Shown piece by piece: positions 1-5,149 of a stretch of DNA of 5,398 nucleotides. Source of the DNA: Candidatus Atribacteria bacterium. GTDB lineage: Bacteria > Atribacterota > Atribacteria > Atribacterales > Atribacteraceae. Under the pieces are notes generated by a model, which did no database searches, had not been told where the DNA came from, and saw only the letters and a program-made list of their open reading frames with translations. The translations under genes were made by a program, and so were the position numbers. Location of the stretch: the NCBI GenBank assembly GCA_026390275.1, contig JAPLGF010000069.1:1-5398 (forward strand), read 5' to 3'. How positions within the stretch are numbered: the first letter of the stretch is position 1; each line of letters opens with the position of its first letter.

Positions 1-1
1 C

Positions 2-163
2 AAAGGATGTCTTTCTCGATGCTCTCTTCTATCTATGGTCTATCGTCTTGCTCTCTCAGCTGAAAATTCCTGGCAAAAGTTGGATGGAGTGAAGTTGCTT
101 TCATTAGTTGTGGATGATGTCAAATTTGTCAATGGAGTGCAGAAAGATGAAGACGCCGCCTGA
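2..163 (+). CDS. IS256/Mutator-type transposase, C-terminal end only (5' part outside window)
   Basis: An open frame enters from the left edge and runs 53 codons to a TGA at 161-163. The peptide contains RLALSAENSWQKLDG followed by VKFVNG and ends in acidic residues plus two alanines. This resembles the common C-terminal tail of IS256 (Mutator, DDE) transposases, where an AExSWRRLDG-like segment is followed by GVKFxDG; the comparison is from memory of the family, not a search. The family cuts and pastes or copies its own IS using a DDE catalytic core, which would lie upstream of this window. The sequence after the stop looks like an IS end, which supports the call. Whether the element is intact cannot be judged. 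The alternative is an unrelated gene end. Confidence 0.6.
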   Translation, partial: KGCLSRCSLLSMVYRLALSAENSWQKLDGVKLLSLVVDDVKFVNGVQKDEDAA

Positions 164-171
164 TTCTTTCC

Positions 172-198
172 TAAACACAACATTTGACAATAGCTCTT
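172..198. mobile_element. Probable right end (terminal inverted repeat region) of the IS256-like element
   Basis: Nine bases after the transposase stop lies a stretch reading ACACAACATTTGACAATAGC (176-195). IS256-type elements commonly carry an A/C-rich block followed by a TTGACA-like segment just inside their end, close behind the transposase stop. The exact boundary cannot be fixed because the left end and the target duplication are not visible. The TTGACA at 184-189 is a perfect -35 hexamer pointing outward. IS256 elements are known to supply outward -35 boxes, but no good -10 lies at the right spacing here: TATAAT at 222-227 is 32 bp away. Confidence 0.4.
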
Positions 199-239
199 TC
201 TGGTGTAATAAGTTTCTGTAATATAATAAGTTTCTGGTG
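197..239 (+). repeat. Short direct-repeat cluster (TTTCTG units)
   Basis: TAATAAGTTTCTG occurs twice exactly, at 206-218 and 224-236 (18-bp period). TTTCTGGTG occurs at 197-205 and 231-239, with a further TTTCTG at 213-218. The array therefore has three TTTCTG units spaced 16 and 18 bp. It begins where the probable IS end stops, so it may reflect target-site or slippage duplication, or a repeat present before insertion. The second spacer contains a perfect TATAAT (222-227) without a good -35 at normal distance. Confidence 0.6.
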
Positions 240-303
240 ACAGGCACCGTAAAGTTTCGTTTTGTTGAGGGTGAGGGGGGATTTTTATCCCTCTGATGGT
301 GCC
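236..303. repeat. REP-like facing half-sites with an internal hairpin
   Basis: GGTGACAGGCACC (236-248) is itself a partial palindrome (GGTG/CACC). Its GGCACC (243-248) is complementary to GGTGCC at 298-303. Between them lies a hairpin with stem GGGAT (278-282) against ATCCC (287-291), extendable by G-U pairs to 275-294, with a TTTT loop. GGTGCC/GGCACC-type palindromes are frequent in REP-like intergenic repeats of bacteria, but copy number cannot be seen here. No T-run follows the hairpin, so it does not look like a terminator. Confidence 0.35.
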
Positions 304-334
304 AGGAACTGACATGGTTGTCTCTTCACTAATT

Positions 335-363
335 GTGACATACACATTGTTTTCGGGTAGAAT
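335..363 (+). promoter_or_regulatory. Candidate sigma-70-type promoter P1 for the transport operon
   Basis: GTGACA at 335-340 matches the -35 consensus TTGACA at 5 of 6 positions. TAGAAT at 358-363 matches TATAAT at 5 of 6. The spacer is exactly 17 bp. A transcript would start near 370, leaving a leader of about 75 nt before the binding-protein ATG at 447. The assignment rests on matches to consensus only. Confidence 0.5.
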
Positions 364-380
364 TGAGTACGTAATAATAT

Positions 381-409
381 TTGATTCTTTTGAAAGTAAG
401 ACCTATACT
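381..409 (+). promoter_or_regulatory. Candidate sigma-70-type promoter P2, tandem to P1
   Basis: TTGATT at 381-386 (4 of 6) and TATACT at 404-409 (5 of 6) are separated by 17 bp. A start near 416 would leave a leader of about 30 nt carrying the SD. It lies 46 bp downstream of P1 in an AT-rich stretch, where chance matches are more likely, so it is less certain. The two could be used in different conditions; no convincing operator palindrome is visible between them. Confidence 0.4.
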
Positions 410-446
410 TATTTTATTCTTAAAAAGGAAAAGGAGAGGGAACCTC

Positions 447-1775
447 ATGAAAAGAACTTTTCTCATTGTATCTGCACTCAGTTTGATTGGTCTTATGCTT
501 CTCTCTTCACTCGCCTGTGCTGAAGAAACTCCACCTTTCAAGGGAATCGAGATCACCATTCCCGTGTTAGCTGGTCCGTCTGGAGAGGCAGTGAAGAAAC
601 TTGCTCCGCAATTCGAAGCCATATCTGGGATGAAAGTCAATATCGAAATATTATCTCACGACGAACTCTGGAAGAAAATGGAGCTGGATGCAGCAGCAAA
701 ATCCGGGAATTTTGATGCCTTCCACATCAACTACTTTAAACTGGACGAATACCGGAATTCCGGAGCCATCATTGCCTTAGATGATTTTATTAAGGGTGAT
801 GTTTCACCGTATTCAGATCCCAAGTGGGATGATTTTGCCTTCGCTCTACTCAAGGCAATGAGTGAACGAGATGGAAAATATTATGCTTTCCCTCATATGG
901 GTGATACCAGGTTATTATGGTACAACAAAGAGTTGTTTGCGAAAGCCGGCCTTCAGAATCCACCGGACACCTGGGTAGAATTCACGGATTATGCCCGAAA
1001 AATGACCACCCCAGATGGGAAACAGTATGGAGCTGGTTTTGAATGGCAAAAATCAATTTATGTGCTTGATATGTTCCAGGGTCTTCTTCTGGAAAATGGA
1101 AGCCCCTTCTTCGATGAAAACTGGAACTCTCAGATGAACAGCCCCGCCGGGCAAGCTTCCCTGCAATTCATGTATGACACACTGAATAAGGAAAAAATTG
1201 TTCCTCCTGATGTTATCAACTGGGGGCACACTGAATTAACGAACGGTATTGTCACCGGTTATGTGGCCATGGCCGATCAGTGGCATGTGTTTATCCCTCA
1301 GGCCGAAGATCCTTCCTCCTCCCTGGTCGCCGGTAAGTTGGGGTATGCGTTAGTTCCAGGGATCAAACAAGCAGATGGGACCATACTCCGTCGTGATTCG
1401 CTGGGAACCTGGGGATTCGCTATCAATTCCGCATCCAAGAACCCCAAGGCAACCTATGCCTTCTTGGAATGGCTCAAGAGCCCGGAAATTGATGTACAGT
1501 ATGCCCTGATGGGCGGGACATCCACTCGAGTCTCAACCAATAATGATCCCCGAGTGATCGAAAAGTTCAGTTTTGCCCCTGTCGCTGCGAAATCACTCTC
1601 TGAAGTCGTGATGCCACTTCCCATTATTCCCAACTTCACCGAATGGGTCGAGGCAGCTGGAACAGAAATTCATAAGGGTTTAGTGAATCAGCTTTCAGTG
1701 AAAGAGGCGCTGGACGGAGCAACCGACATATCCAACAAATTGATGGAAAAAATAGGATTTCGGAAAGTAAAATAA
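447..1775 (+). CDS. ABC transporter extracellular solute-binding protein, family 1 (sugar type)
   Basis: This 442-residue protein binds its solute outside the membrane and delivers it to the permease pair encoded next. Residues 1-25 form an export signal: MKR, then a hydrophobic core, then SSLACAEE. This allows signal peptidase I cleavage after ACA (between 25 and 26). The Cys at 24 sits in a poor lipobox (Ser at -3, Leu at -2), so lipid anchoring is possible but not clear. Family 1 hallmarks are KYYAFP (144-149), LLWYNKELFAKAGL (156-169) with PDTWVEF shortly after, and the C-terminal block WGFAINSASKNPKATYAFLEWL (broken as WGFAINSAS 322-330 and ATYAFLEWL 335-343). Length is typical of MalE/UgpB-like proteins. 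The start is ATG 447 because AAGGAGAGG (431-439) lies just upstream; an ATG at 381 in the same frame would add 22 basic residues with no SD. The solute cannot be deduced; sugar is the family default. Confidence 0.92.
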   Translation: MKRTFLIVSALSLIGLMLLSSLACAEETPPFKGIEITIPVLAGPSGEAVKKLAPQFEAISGMKVNIEILSHDELWKKMELDAAAKSGNFDAFHINYFKLDEYRNSGAIIALDDFIKGDVSPYSDPKWDDFAFALLKAMSERDGKYYAFPHMGDTRLLWYNKELFAKAGLQNPPDTWVEFTDYARKMTTPDGKQYGAGFEWQKSIYVLDMFQGLLLENGSPFFDENWNSQMNSPAGQASLQFMYDTLNKEKIVPPDVINWGHTELTNGIVTGYVAMADQWHVFIPQAEDPSSSLVAGKLGYALVPGIKQADGTILRRDSLGTWGFAINSASKNPKATYAFLEWLKSPEIDVQYALMGGTSTRVSTNNDPRVIEKFSFAPVAAKSLSEVVMPLPIIPNFTEWVEAAGTEIHKGLVNQLSVKEALDGATDISNKLMEKIGFRKVK

Positions 1776-1779
1776 GTTC

Positions 1780-1820
1780 CTAAGAGGAGAAGGGAGGATA
1801 GATCTCCCTTCTCCTCTTGG
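1780..1820 (+). promoter_or_regulatory. Intercistronic hairpin between binding-protein and permease genes
   Basis: A perfect 15-bp inverted repeat (1782-1796 with 1804-1818) encloses a 7-nt loop, GATAGAT. It extends outward by a T-G wobble and a C-G pair to 1780 and 1820. The 5' arm is all purine and the 3' arm all pyrimidine. It begins about 5 nt after the binding-protein stop and runs into the GGAGG SD (1819-1823) of the first permease. No T-run follows, so it is not a standard terminator. In maltose-type operons such structures stabilise the upstream binding-protein message and lower permease output; that role is inferred here. Confidence 0.8.
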
Positions 1821-1830
1821 AGGCAATTGG

Positions 1831-2697
1831 ATGCCGGTTAATAAAAAAACGTTCCCCTATTTACTCCTTCTCCCTTCTCTCCTCCTTATTTTACTCGTTG
1901 GTATTTATCCATTGATGTATCTCATTCAGAACAGTCTTTTTTCCTTTACGTTGATACGCCAGGCAGAAAAGGTCTTCGTTGGTTTGGCCAACTATAGGGA
2001 CCTCTTGATCAGTCAGCAATTTTGGTCTTCCCTTTTAATCACCGTAATTTATGTTGTTTCCTCTACCTTCATTACCTTTGTACTTGGGTTAGGTATAGCA
2101 CTTCTACTGAACCAGGGAACTCCGCTCACTCGTGTCTTTCGCTCGATTTTTCTGATGCCCATGGTAGCTACTCCGGTCATCGTGGCCCTTACCTGGCGAC
2201 ACATCTGGGATTTCCGTTTTGGTATTATGAATCTTTTTCTTTCCAAAGTCGGTATTAAACCCCTCCTGTGGCTTGCCGATACCAAACTGGCCTTACTGTC
2301 GATTATCATCACCGATGTCTGGCAATGGACTCCCTTTGTCATCCTGGTTATCGAGGCGGGATTGGTTGCTATTCCTGAATATCTCTATGAAGCTGCAGTA
2401 GTGGATGGATGTAATTTCTGGAAGCGCTTCTGGTATATGACCGTTCCCCACCTTCGGCCTGTTATCGGGCTAACTCTGGCTATACGGGTGATGGATCTCT
2501 TCCGAAATGCCGACCTGGTGTATGTCATCACCTCTGGTGGTCCCGGAACATCCACGGAGGTACTGGCGTTTTCGGTTTTCAAAAAAGCTTTTGTGATCTT
2601 TCAAATCGGTGATGCTGCAGCGACAGCAATTATCTTAGTGATCTTGACCACGTTCATTGTTTCAAGCCTGATCAAACGATGGGATATCGAATTTTGA
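1831..2697 (+). CDS. Sugar ABC transporter permease, MalF/UgpA type (first subunit)
   Basis: This 288-residue inner-membrane subunit forms half of the translocation channel. Six hydrophobic segments are visible at roughly 9-31, 66-92, 103-121, 154-178, 205-221 and 258-280. The BPD_transp_1 (MetI-like) domain covers about 66-280. The cytoplasmic EAA loop, which docks the ATPase, reads YEAAVVDGCNFWKRF at 186-200, followed by VPHLRP (205-210), close to the family pattern EAA-x3-G-x9-I-x-LP. The TSGGPGTSTE block (234-243) is typical of the MalF/UgpA branch. There is no large MalF periplasmic domain, so it is the short UgpA/LacF form. The start at 1831 has GGAGG seven bases upstream (1819-1823). 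The gap to the binding-protein stop is 55 nt and holds the hairpin. Confidence 0.93.
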   Translation: MPVNKKTFPYLLLLPSLLLILLVGIYPLMYLIQNSLFSFTLIRQAEKVFVGLANYRDLLISQQFWSSLLITVIYVVSSTFITFVLGLGIALLLNQGTPLTRVFRSIFLMPMVATPVIVALTWRHIWDFRFGIMNLFLSKVGIKPLLWLADTKLALLSIIITDVWQWTPFVILVIEAGLVAIPEYLYEAAVVDGCNFWKRFWYMTVPHLRPVIGLTLAIRVMDLFRNADLVYVITSGGPGTSTEVLAFSVFKKAFVIFQIGDAAATAIILVILTTFIVSSLIKRWDIEF

Positions 2698-2712
2698 AGA
2701 GGGAGACACACC

Positions 2713-3543
2713 ATGAAGTACCACGGTAAGCAAATCTGGATACAGGTTATCATCCTATTCGTTCTGGTTATTTTTTCCATTTGGACGCTATTCCCATTCT
2801 ATTGGATGATAACAGCATCTTTTAAAAATCGGCTTCAGACCTTCGCTCCTCCCACCCTTTTTTTTACTCCCACACTGAAAAATTACACCGAAGCCTTTTC
2901 CCTCTATGGAAGTTTAGGTAAAACATTTATCAATAGTTTGATTATCTGTGCGGTTTCGGTTGCGTTGTCCCTGTTGCTAGGAATCCCAGCCGCCTATGCG
3001 CTCGGCCGTTTAAATTTTAAGGGGAAAAACAATATCTCCTTCTTTATTCTCTCTCTTCGTATTATGCCACCAGTAGTATCAGCTCTCCCGTTGTACCTTT
3101 TAGCCGCCCGGTTGAATATGCTCGATAGTTTTACAACCATCATCGTACTCTATACCGTTTTCAATTTCCCGTTCGTGATTTGGATGCTTAAGGGATTCTT
3201 TCTGGAAATTCCCCTGGAAATCGAAGAGGCGGCTCAAATCGATGGTTGTAGCCGTTTTGGAGTCATCCGTTTCGTTTTTCCTTTGATTTCACCGGGGGTG
3301 GTGGCAACGGCGATTTTTTCTTGCATTCTCACCTGGAATGAATTCATTGCTGCCCTCATCCTGACCGGTCGACACACCCGGACAGTGCCAGTAGAGCTCA
3401 CTACCAACATTACCAGTGCTGGAATTGAATGGGGAAAGCTCATGGCGGGCGGAACAGTGGCGCTTCTTCCCATTCTCATCATCAGTATCATCATTCAAAA
3501 ACATCTGGTTCGTGGATTGACCTTAGGAGCGGTGAAGGGGTGA
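2713..3543 (+). CDS. Sugar ABC transporter permease, MalG/UgpE type (second subunit)
   Basis: This 276-residue integral membrane protein is the partner of the preceding permease. Hydrophobic segments lie at about 9-34, 73-96, 106-131, 138-160, 188-210 and 244-262. MalG/UgpE features include LFPFYWMITASFK (26-38), the FPxLKNYxEAF-like stretch near 52-62 (here TPTLKNYTEAF), the RIMPP block (116-120), the EAA loop EEAAQIDGCSRF (171-182) followed by FPLISPGV (189-196), and LTWNEF (206-211). Its C-terminus ends LVRGLTLGAVKG, the usual tail of this branch. It starts 15 nt after the upstream stop, with GAGGGAG (2699-2705) as SD. No ATPase gene follows in this window; the next gene is a URO-D-like protein. 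Confidence 0.93.
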   Translation: MKYHGKQIWIQVIILFVLVIFSIWTLFPFYWMITASFKNRLQTFAPPTLFFTPTLKNYTEAFSLYGSLGKTFINSLIICAVSVALSLLLGIPAAYALGRLNFKGKNNISFFILSLRIMPPVVSALPLYLLAARLNMLDSFTTIIVLYTVFNFPFVIWMLKGFFLEIPLEIEEAAQIDGCSRFGVIRFVFPLISPGVVATAIFSCILTWNEFIAALILTGRHTRTVPVELTTNITSAGIEWGKLMAGGTVALLPILIISIIIQKHLVRGLTLGAVKG

Positions 3544-3548
3544 TTCAG

Positions 3549-4628
3549 ATGAACAAAAAAGAAAGAATGAAAGCCATGCTGGAGAAAGGCCCCATTGATT
3601 ACTTACCGTGTCAACTTGATTTTGTGCCCTATCGTGAAAAATGTCTCATCCAGGAATTGAAATTATCCCCCGCAGAGTTCTTGGAGTGGACTGATAATCA
3701 TTTTTATTGTGTATTCCCTCTTTCGGAAGCAGAGTACTATTCATCGGGAAGTGCCGAAGATTTTGAAAAAATTGTCCTTGCCGAATCTCGGGGTCTTATT
3801 CAGCATGATCCTGATAATCAAATTCTCTTTGATAGTTGGGGAATCGGCTGGAAGATCAATACCCAGGGAGTATGGGCATCGGTTCATCCACTTGCTGAAC
3901 CCCAATCATTTGATTCTTATGCCTTCCCCAATCCAGAAGCTCGGGGCATGTTCGATCATGTGGGTGGTGAAATTACTGCAAAATCAAAAGAATTTTATGT
4001 GGTAGGACTTCAGCACATTCTTTTATTTGAACGAGCCTGGACCCTTTTAGGATACGAGAACTTTATGACCCTCCTGTCTACCGATCTCAAGTTTGTTGAA
4101 ACACTCCTGGATGGAATCACGGAATACAATGTGAAATTAGCCCTGCGTTTTGTTGAATTGGGGGTTGATGCCGTGAGAACCGGGGATGACTATGGATGCC
4201 AGCTCAGCCTCCAGATGAGTCCTCAGGTGTGGAGAAAATTGTTCAAACCCCGTTTAGCCAATATCTGGAAGGTCTACCATGATGCAGGCGTTCTTGTTAT
4301 GCATCATTCATGCGGGAATGTCGAGACAATCATTCCAGATATGTTAGAGATCGGTTTACAAATGCTCCATCCTCTTCAGCCGTTTGCCCTTTCGCTCCTA
4401 AAAATTGCTCAAAATTTCGGTGATCATCTGGCATTCCATGGGGGAATTGACACCCAAAAAATCCTTCCTTTTGGAAAACCACAAGAAGTGAAAGAAGCGG
4501 TCCGGGAATGTATTGAAATCCTGGGTAGAAACCGACAATATGTTATTGCTCCCTCTCAAGAAATTATGAATGATGTTCCGACCGAAAATATCATTGCTCT
4601 GGTAGAAGGTATCAGGGAGTACCACTGA
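3549..4628 (+). CDS. Uroporphyrinogen decarboxylase-fold protein, MtaA/CmuA-like (probable methyltransferase-type, substrate unknown)
   Basis: This 359-residue protein has the URO-D (PF01208) TIM-barrel fold, predicted cytoplasmic with no signal or membrane segment. Visible landmarks are ERMKAMLEKGPIDYLP (5-20, the usual opening), DSWGIGW (95-101), GDDYGCQ (212-218), SPQVWRKLFKPRL (224-236), HHSCGN (252-257) with MLHPLQPF (272-279), HGGIDTQKILPFG (297-309) and DVPTENI (342-348). H253-x-C255 matches the HxC zinc pair of MtaA/CmuA methyltransferases. The HemE PxxxMRQAGR signature is absent from the N-terminus, so it is probably not the heme enzyme. Relatives usually carry a Gly-rich run and a PSH motif near the C-terminus; here these read NRQ (328-330) and PSQ (335-337). 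The start at 3549 has AAGGGG (3535-3540) overlapping the permease stop, and the 5-nt gap implies translational coupling. No corrinoid-protein gene is visible, so methyl transfer is only an inference. Confidence 0.85.
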   Translation: MNKKERMKAMLEKGPIDYLPCQLDFVPYREKCLIQELKLSPAEFLEWTDNHFYCVFPLSEAEYYSSGSAEDFEKIVLAESRGLIQHDPDNQILFDSWGIGWKINTQGVWASVHPLAEPQSFDSYAFPNPEARGMFDHVGGEITAKSKEFYVVGLQHILLFERAWTLLGYENFMTLLSTDLKFVETLLDGITEYNVKLALRFVELGVDAVRTGDDYGCQLSLQMSPQVWRKLFKPRLANIWKVYHDAGVLVMHHSCGNVETIIPDMLEIGLQMLHPLQPFALSLLKIAQNFGDHLAFHGGIDTQKILPFGKPQEVKEAVRECIEILGRNRQYVIAPSQEIMNDVPTENIIALVEGIREYH

Positions 4629-4764
4629 AATCCTGGGCACGAATCACTACTCTACCCTGAAAAAGCGTGTTCTGTCACAAAAGGAGTTTTATAACAACAT
4701 AAAAAGGGGAATTTGCGGACTTATTCTGAACAAAAAGGAATACCGGGAGCAAAACTCCAGGAGG

Positions 4765-4793
4765 AAGGGGTGAAGGACTTTTTCCGACTCCTT
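4765..4793 (+). terminator. Weak candidate terminator or processing hairpin after the operon
   Basis: AAGGGGT (4765-4771) pairs with ACTCCTT (4787-4793) with one G-U. Above an asymmetric bulge, GGA (4775-4777) pairs with TCC (4783-4785) around a CTTTT loop. It lies about 140 nt past the URO-D-like stop, and only ATT follows before AAAA, so it lacks the T-run of a proper intrinsic terminator. Listed because it is the best + strand hairpin near the operon end. Confidence 0.22.
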
Positions 4794-4914
4794 ATTAAAA
4801 GGGGTTAAAGATGGCAACAATACCCACCCCAGGACGGCATCCAGAGCATCCTCAACTCCTCGGGGTATAAACCTACCACCTACCCCATCGAATGAGCCCA
4901 GGTGCCAGTGAGTA

Positions 4915-4944
4915 AATGGCAATGTTGGGGGTGTTTTTGCCATT
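4915..4944. repeat. 8-bp perfect inverted repeat with G-rich loop
   Basis: AATGGCAA (4915-4922) is the exact reverse complement of TTGCCATT (4937-4944), around a 14-nt loop containing five consecutive G. Neither strand has a T-run after the stem, so it is not a standard terminator. It marks the right border of the more G/C-rich block. Confidence 0.5.
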
Positions 4945-4965
4945 ATAAAAAATTAATTTGCTTTA

Positions 4966-4996
4966 TTGACGTTCCACCGGGTCAGGTCATTCTATT
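4966..4996 (+). promoter_or_regulatory. Weak candidate promoter upstream of the hydrolase gene
   Basis: TTGACG at 4966-4971 (5 of 6 to the -35 consensus) is followed after 19 bp by TCTATT at 4991-4996 (4 of 6). The spacer is longer than ideal. If real, transcription would begin within the inverted repeat at 4994-5019, which could then act as an operator, and would leave a leader of about 145 nt. TATATT (5085-5090) is a closer -10-like site but has no -35 partner. Confidence 0.2.
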
Positions 4997-5038
4997 TTCA
5001 CCGCTTAAACGGTGAAAATCGGTATGGTGAGGGTGGAA
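4972..5038. repeat. Nested inverted repeat (7-bp outer, 10-bp inner)
   Basis: The inner arms ATTTTCACCG (4994-5003) and CGGTGAAAAT (5010-5019) are exact reverse complements around a 6-nt loop, CTTAAA. Outside them, TTCCACC (4972-4978) is the exact reverse complement of GGTGGAA (5032-5038). The whole could fold as a two-tier stem about 67 nt long. No T-run follows on either strand. Possible roles are an operator, an RNA structure in the hydrolase leader, or a REP-like repeat; the sequence alone does not decide. Confidence 0.55.
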
Positions 5039-5149
5039 TATTGAATTTTGCCATGGCTTAAGCAAGGAATATCGCGGGTGAACTTATATTAGCTATAAAA
5101 AAGGTATTCAGGGGTAATTTTGGAATCCGGTAATATGGGAGATAGGATA

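Larger units (their letters stand above)
4629..5149. other. Non-coding region with several inverted repeats, about 520 bp
   Basis: No reading frame here has both a good start and an SD. The longest (minus strand, 4689-4943, 84 codons) has an A/T-only upstream sequence without an SD and no recognised domain. The segment from roughly 4805 to 4935 looks richer in G and C than the A/T-rich flanks. It holds an imperfect hairpin (4765-4793), an 8-bp inverted repeat (4915-4944), a nested inverted repeat (4972-5038) and an 8-bp palindrome GCTTAAGC (5056-5063). No strong intrinsic terminator follows the URO-D-like gene. What the region does is unknown. Confidence 0.6.

Noticed and set aside
40..345. 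Minus-strand ORF across the upstream region
   Set aside because: It is antisense to the transposase tail and the repeats, with a Ser/Thr-rich translation and no domain. It is best explained as a chance frame.
381..446. N-terminal extension of the binding protein to ATG 381
   Set aside because: The extension is basic and hydrophobic, has no SD, overlaps promoter P2 and would place residues before a normal signal peptide; ATG 447 has a strong SD.
1780..1820. Reading the intercistronic hairpin as an intrinsic terminator
   Set aside because: No T-run follows; the sequence continues directly into the SD of the next operon gene.
2049..2342. Minus-strand ORFs inside the permease genes
   Set aside because: They are antisense shadows of membrane-protein codons, rich in Arg/Ser/Thr, with no SD and no recognisable family.
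3429..3548. N-terminal extension of the URO-D-like protein to ATG 3429
   Set aside because: It would read through the end of the permease gene in another frame as low-complexity His/Ser sequence. ATG 3549 has an SD and matches the family's usual start.
4689..4943. 84-codon minus-strand ORF in the intergenic region
   Set aside because: It has no Shine-Dalgarno, an A/T-only upstream sequence and no recognised domain, and its start lies within an inverted repeat.
5008..5025. CGGTGAAAATCGG resembling part of a cobalamin riboswitch, tempting next to an MtaA-like gene
   Set aside because: The rest of the B12 box and the GCCACTG segment are missing, and the match is explained by the 10-bp inverted repeat. 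It also lies upstream of the hydrolase, not of the URO-D-like gene.
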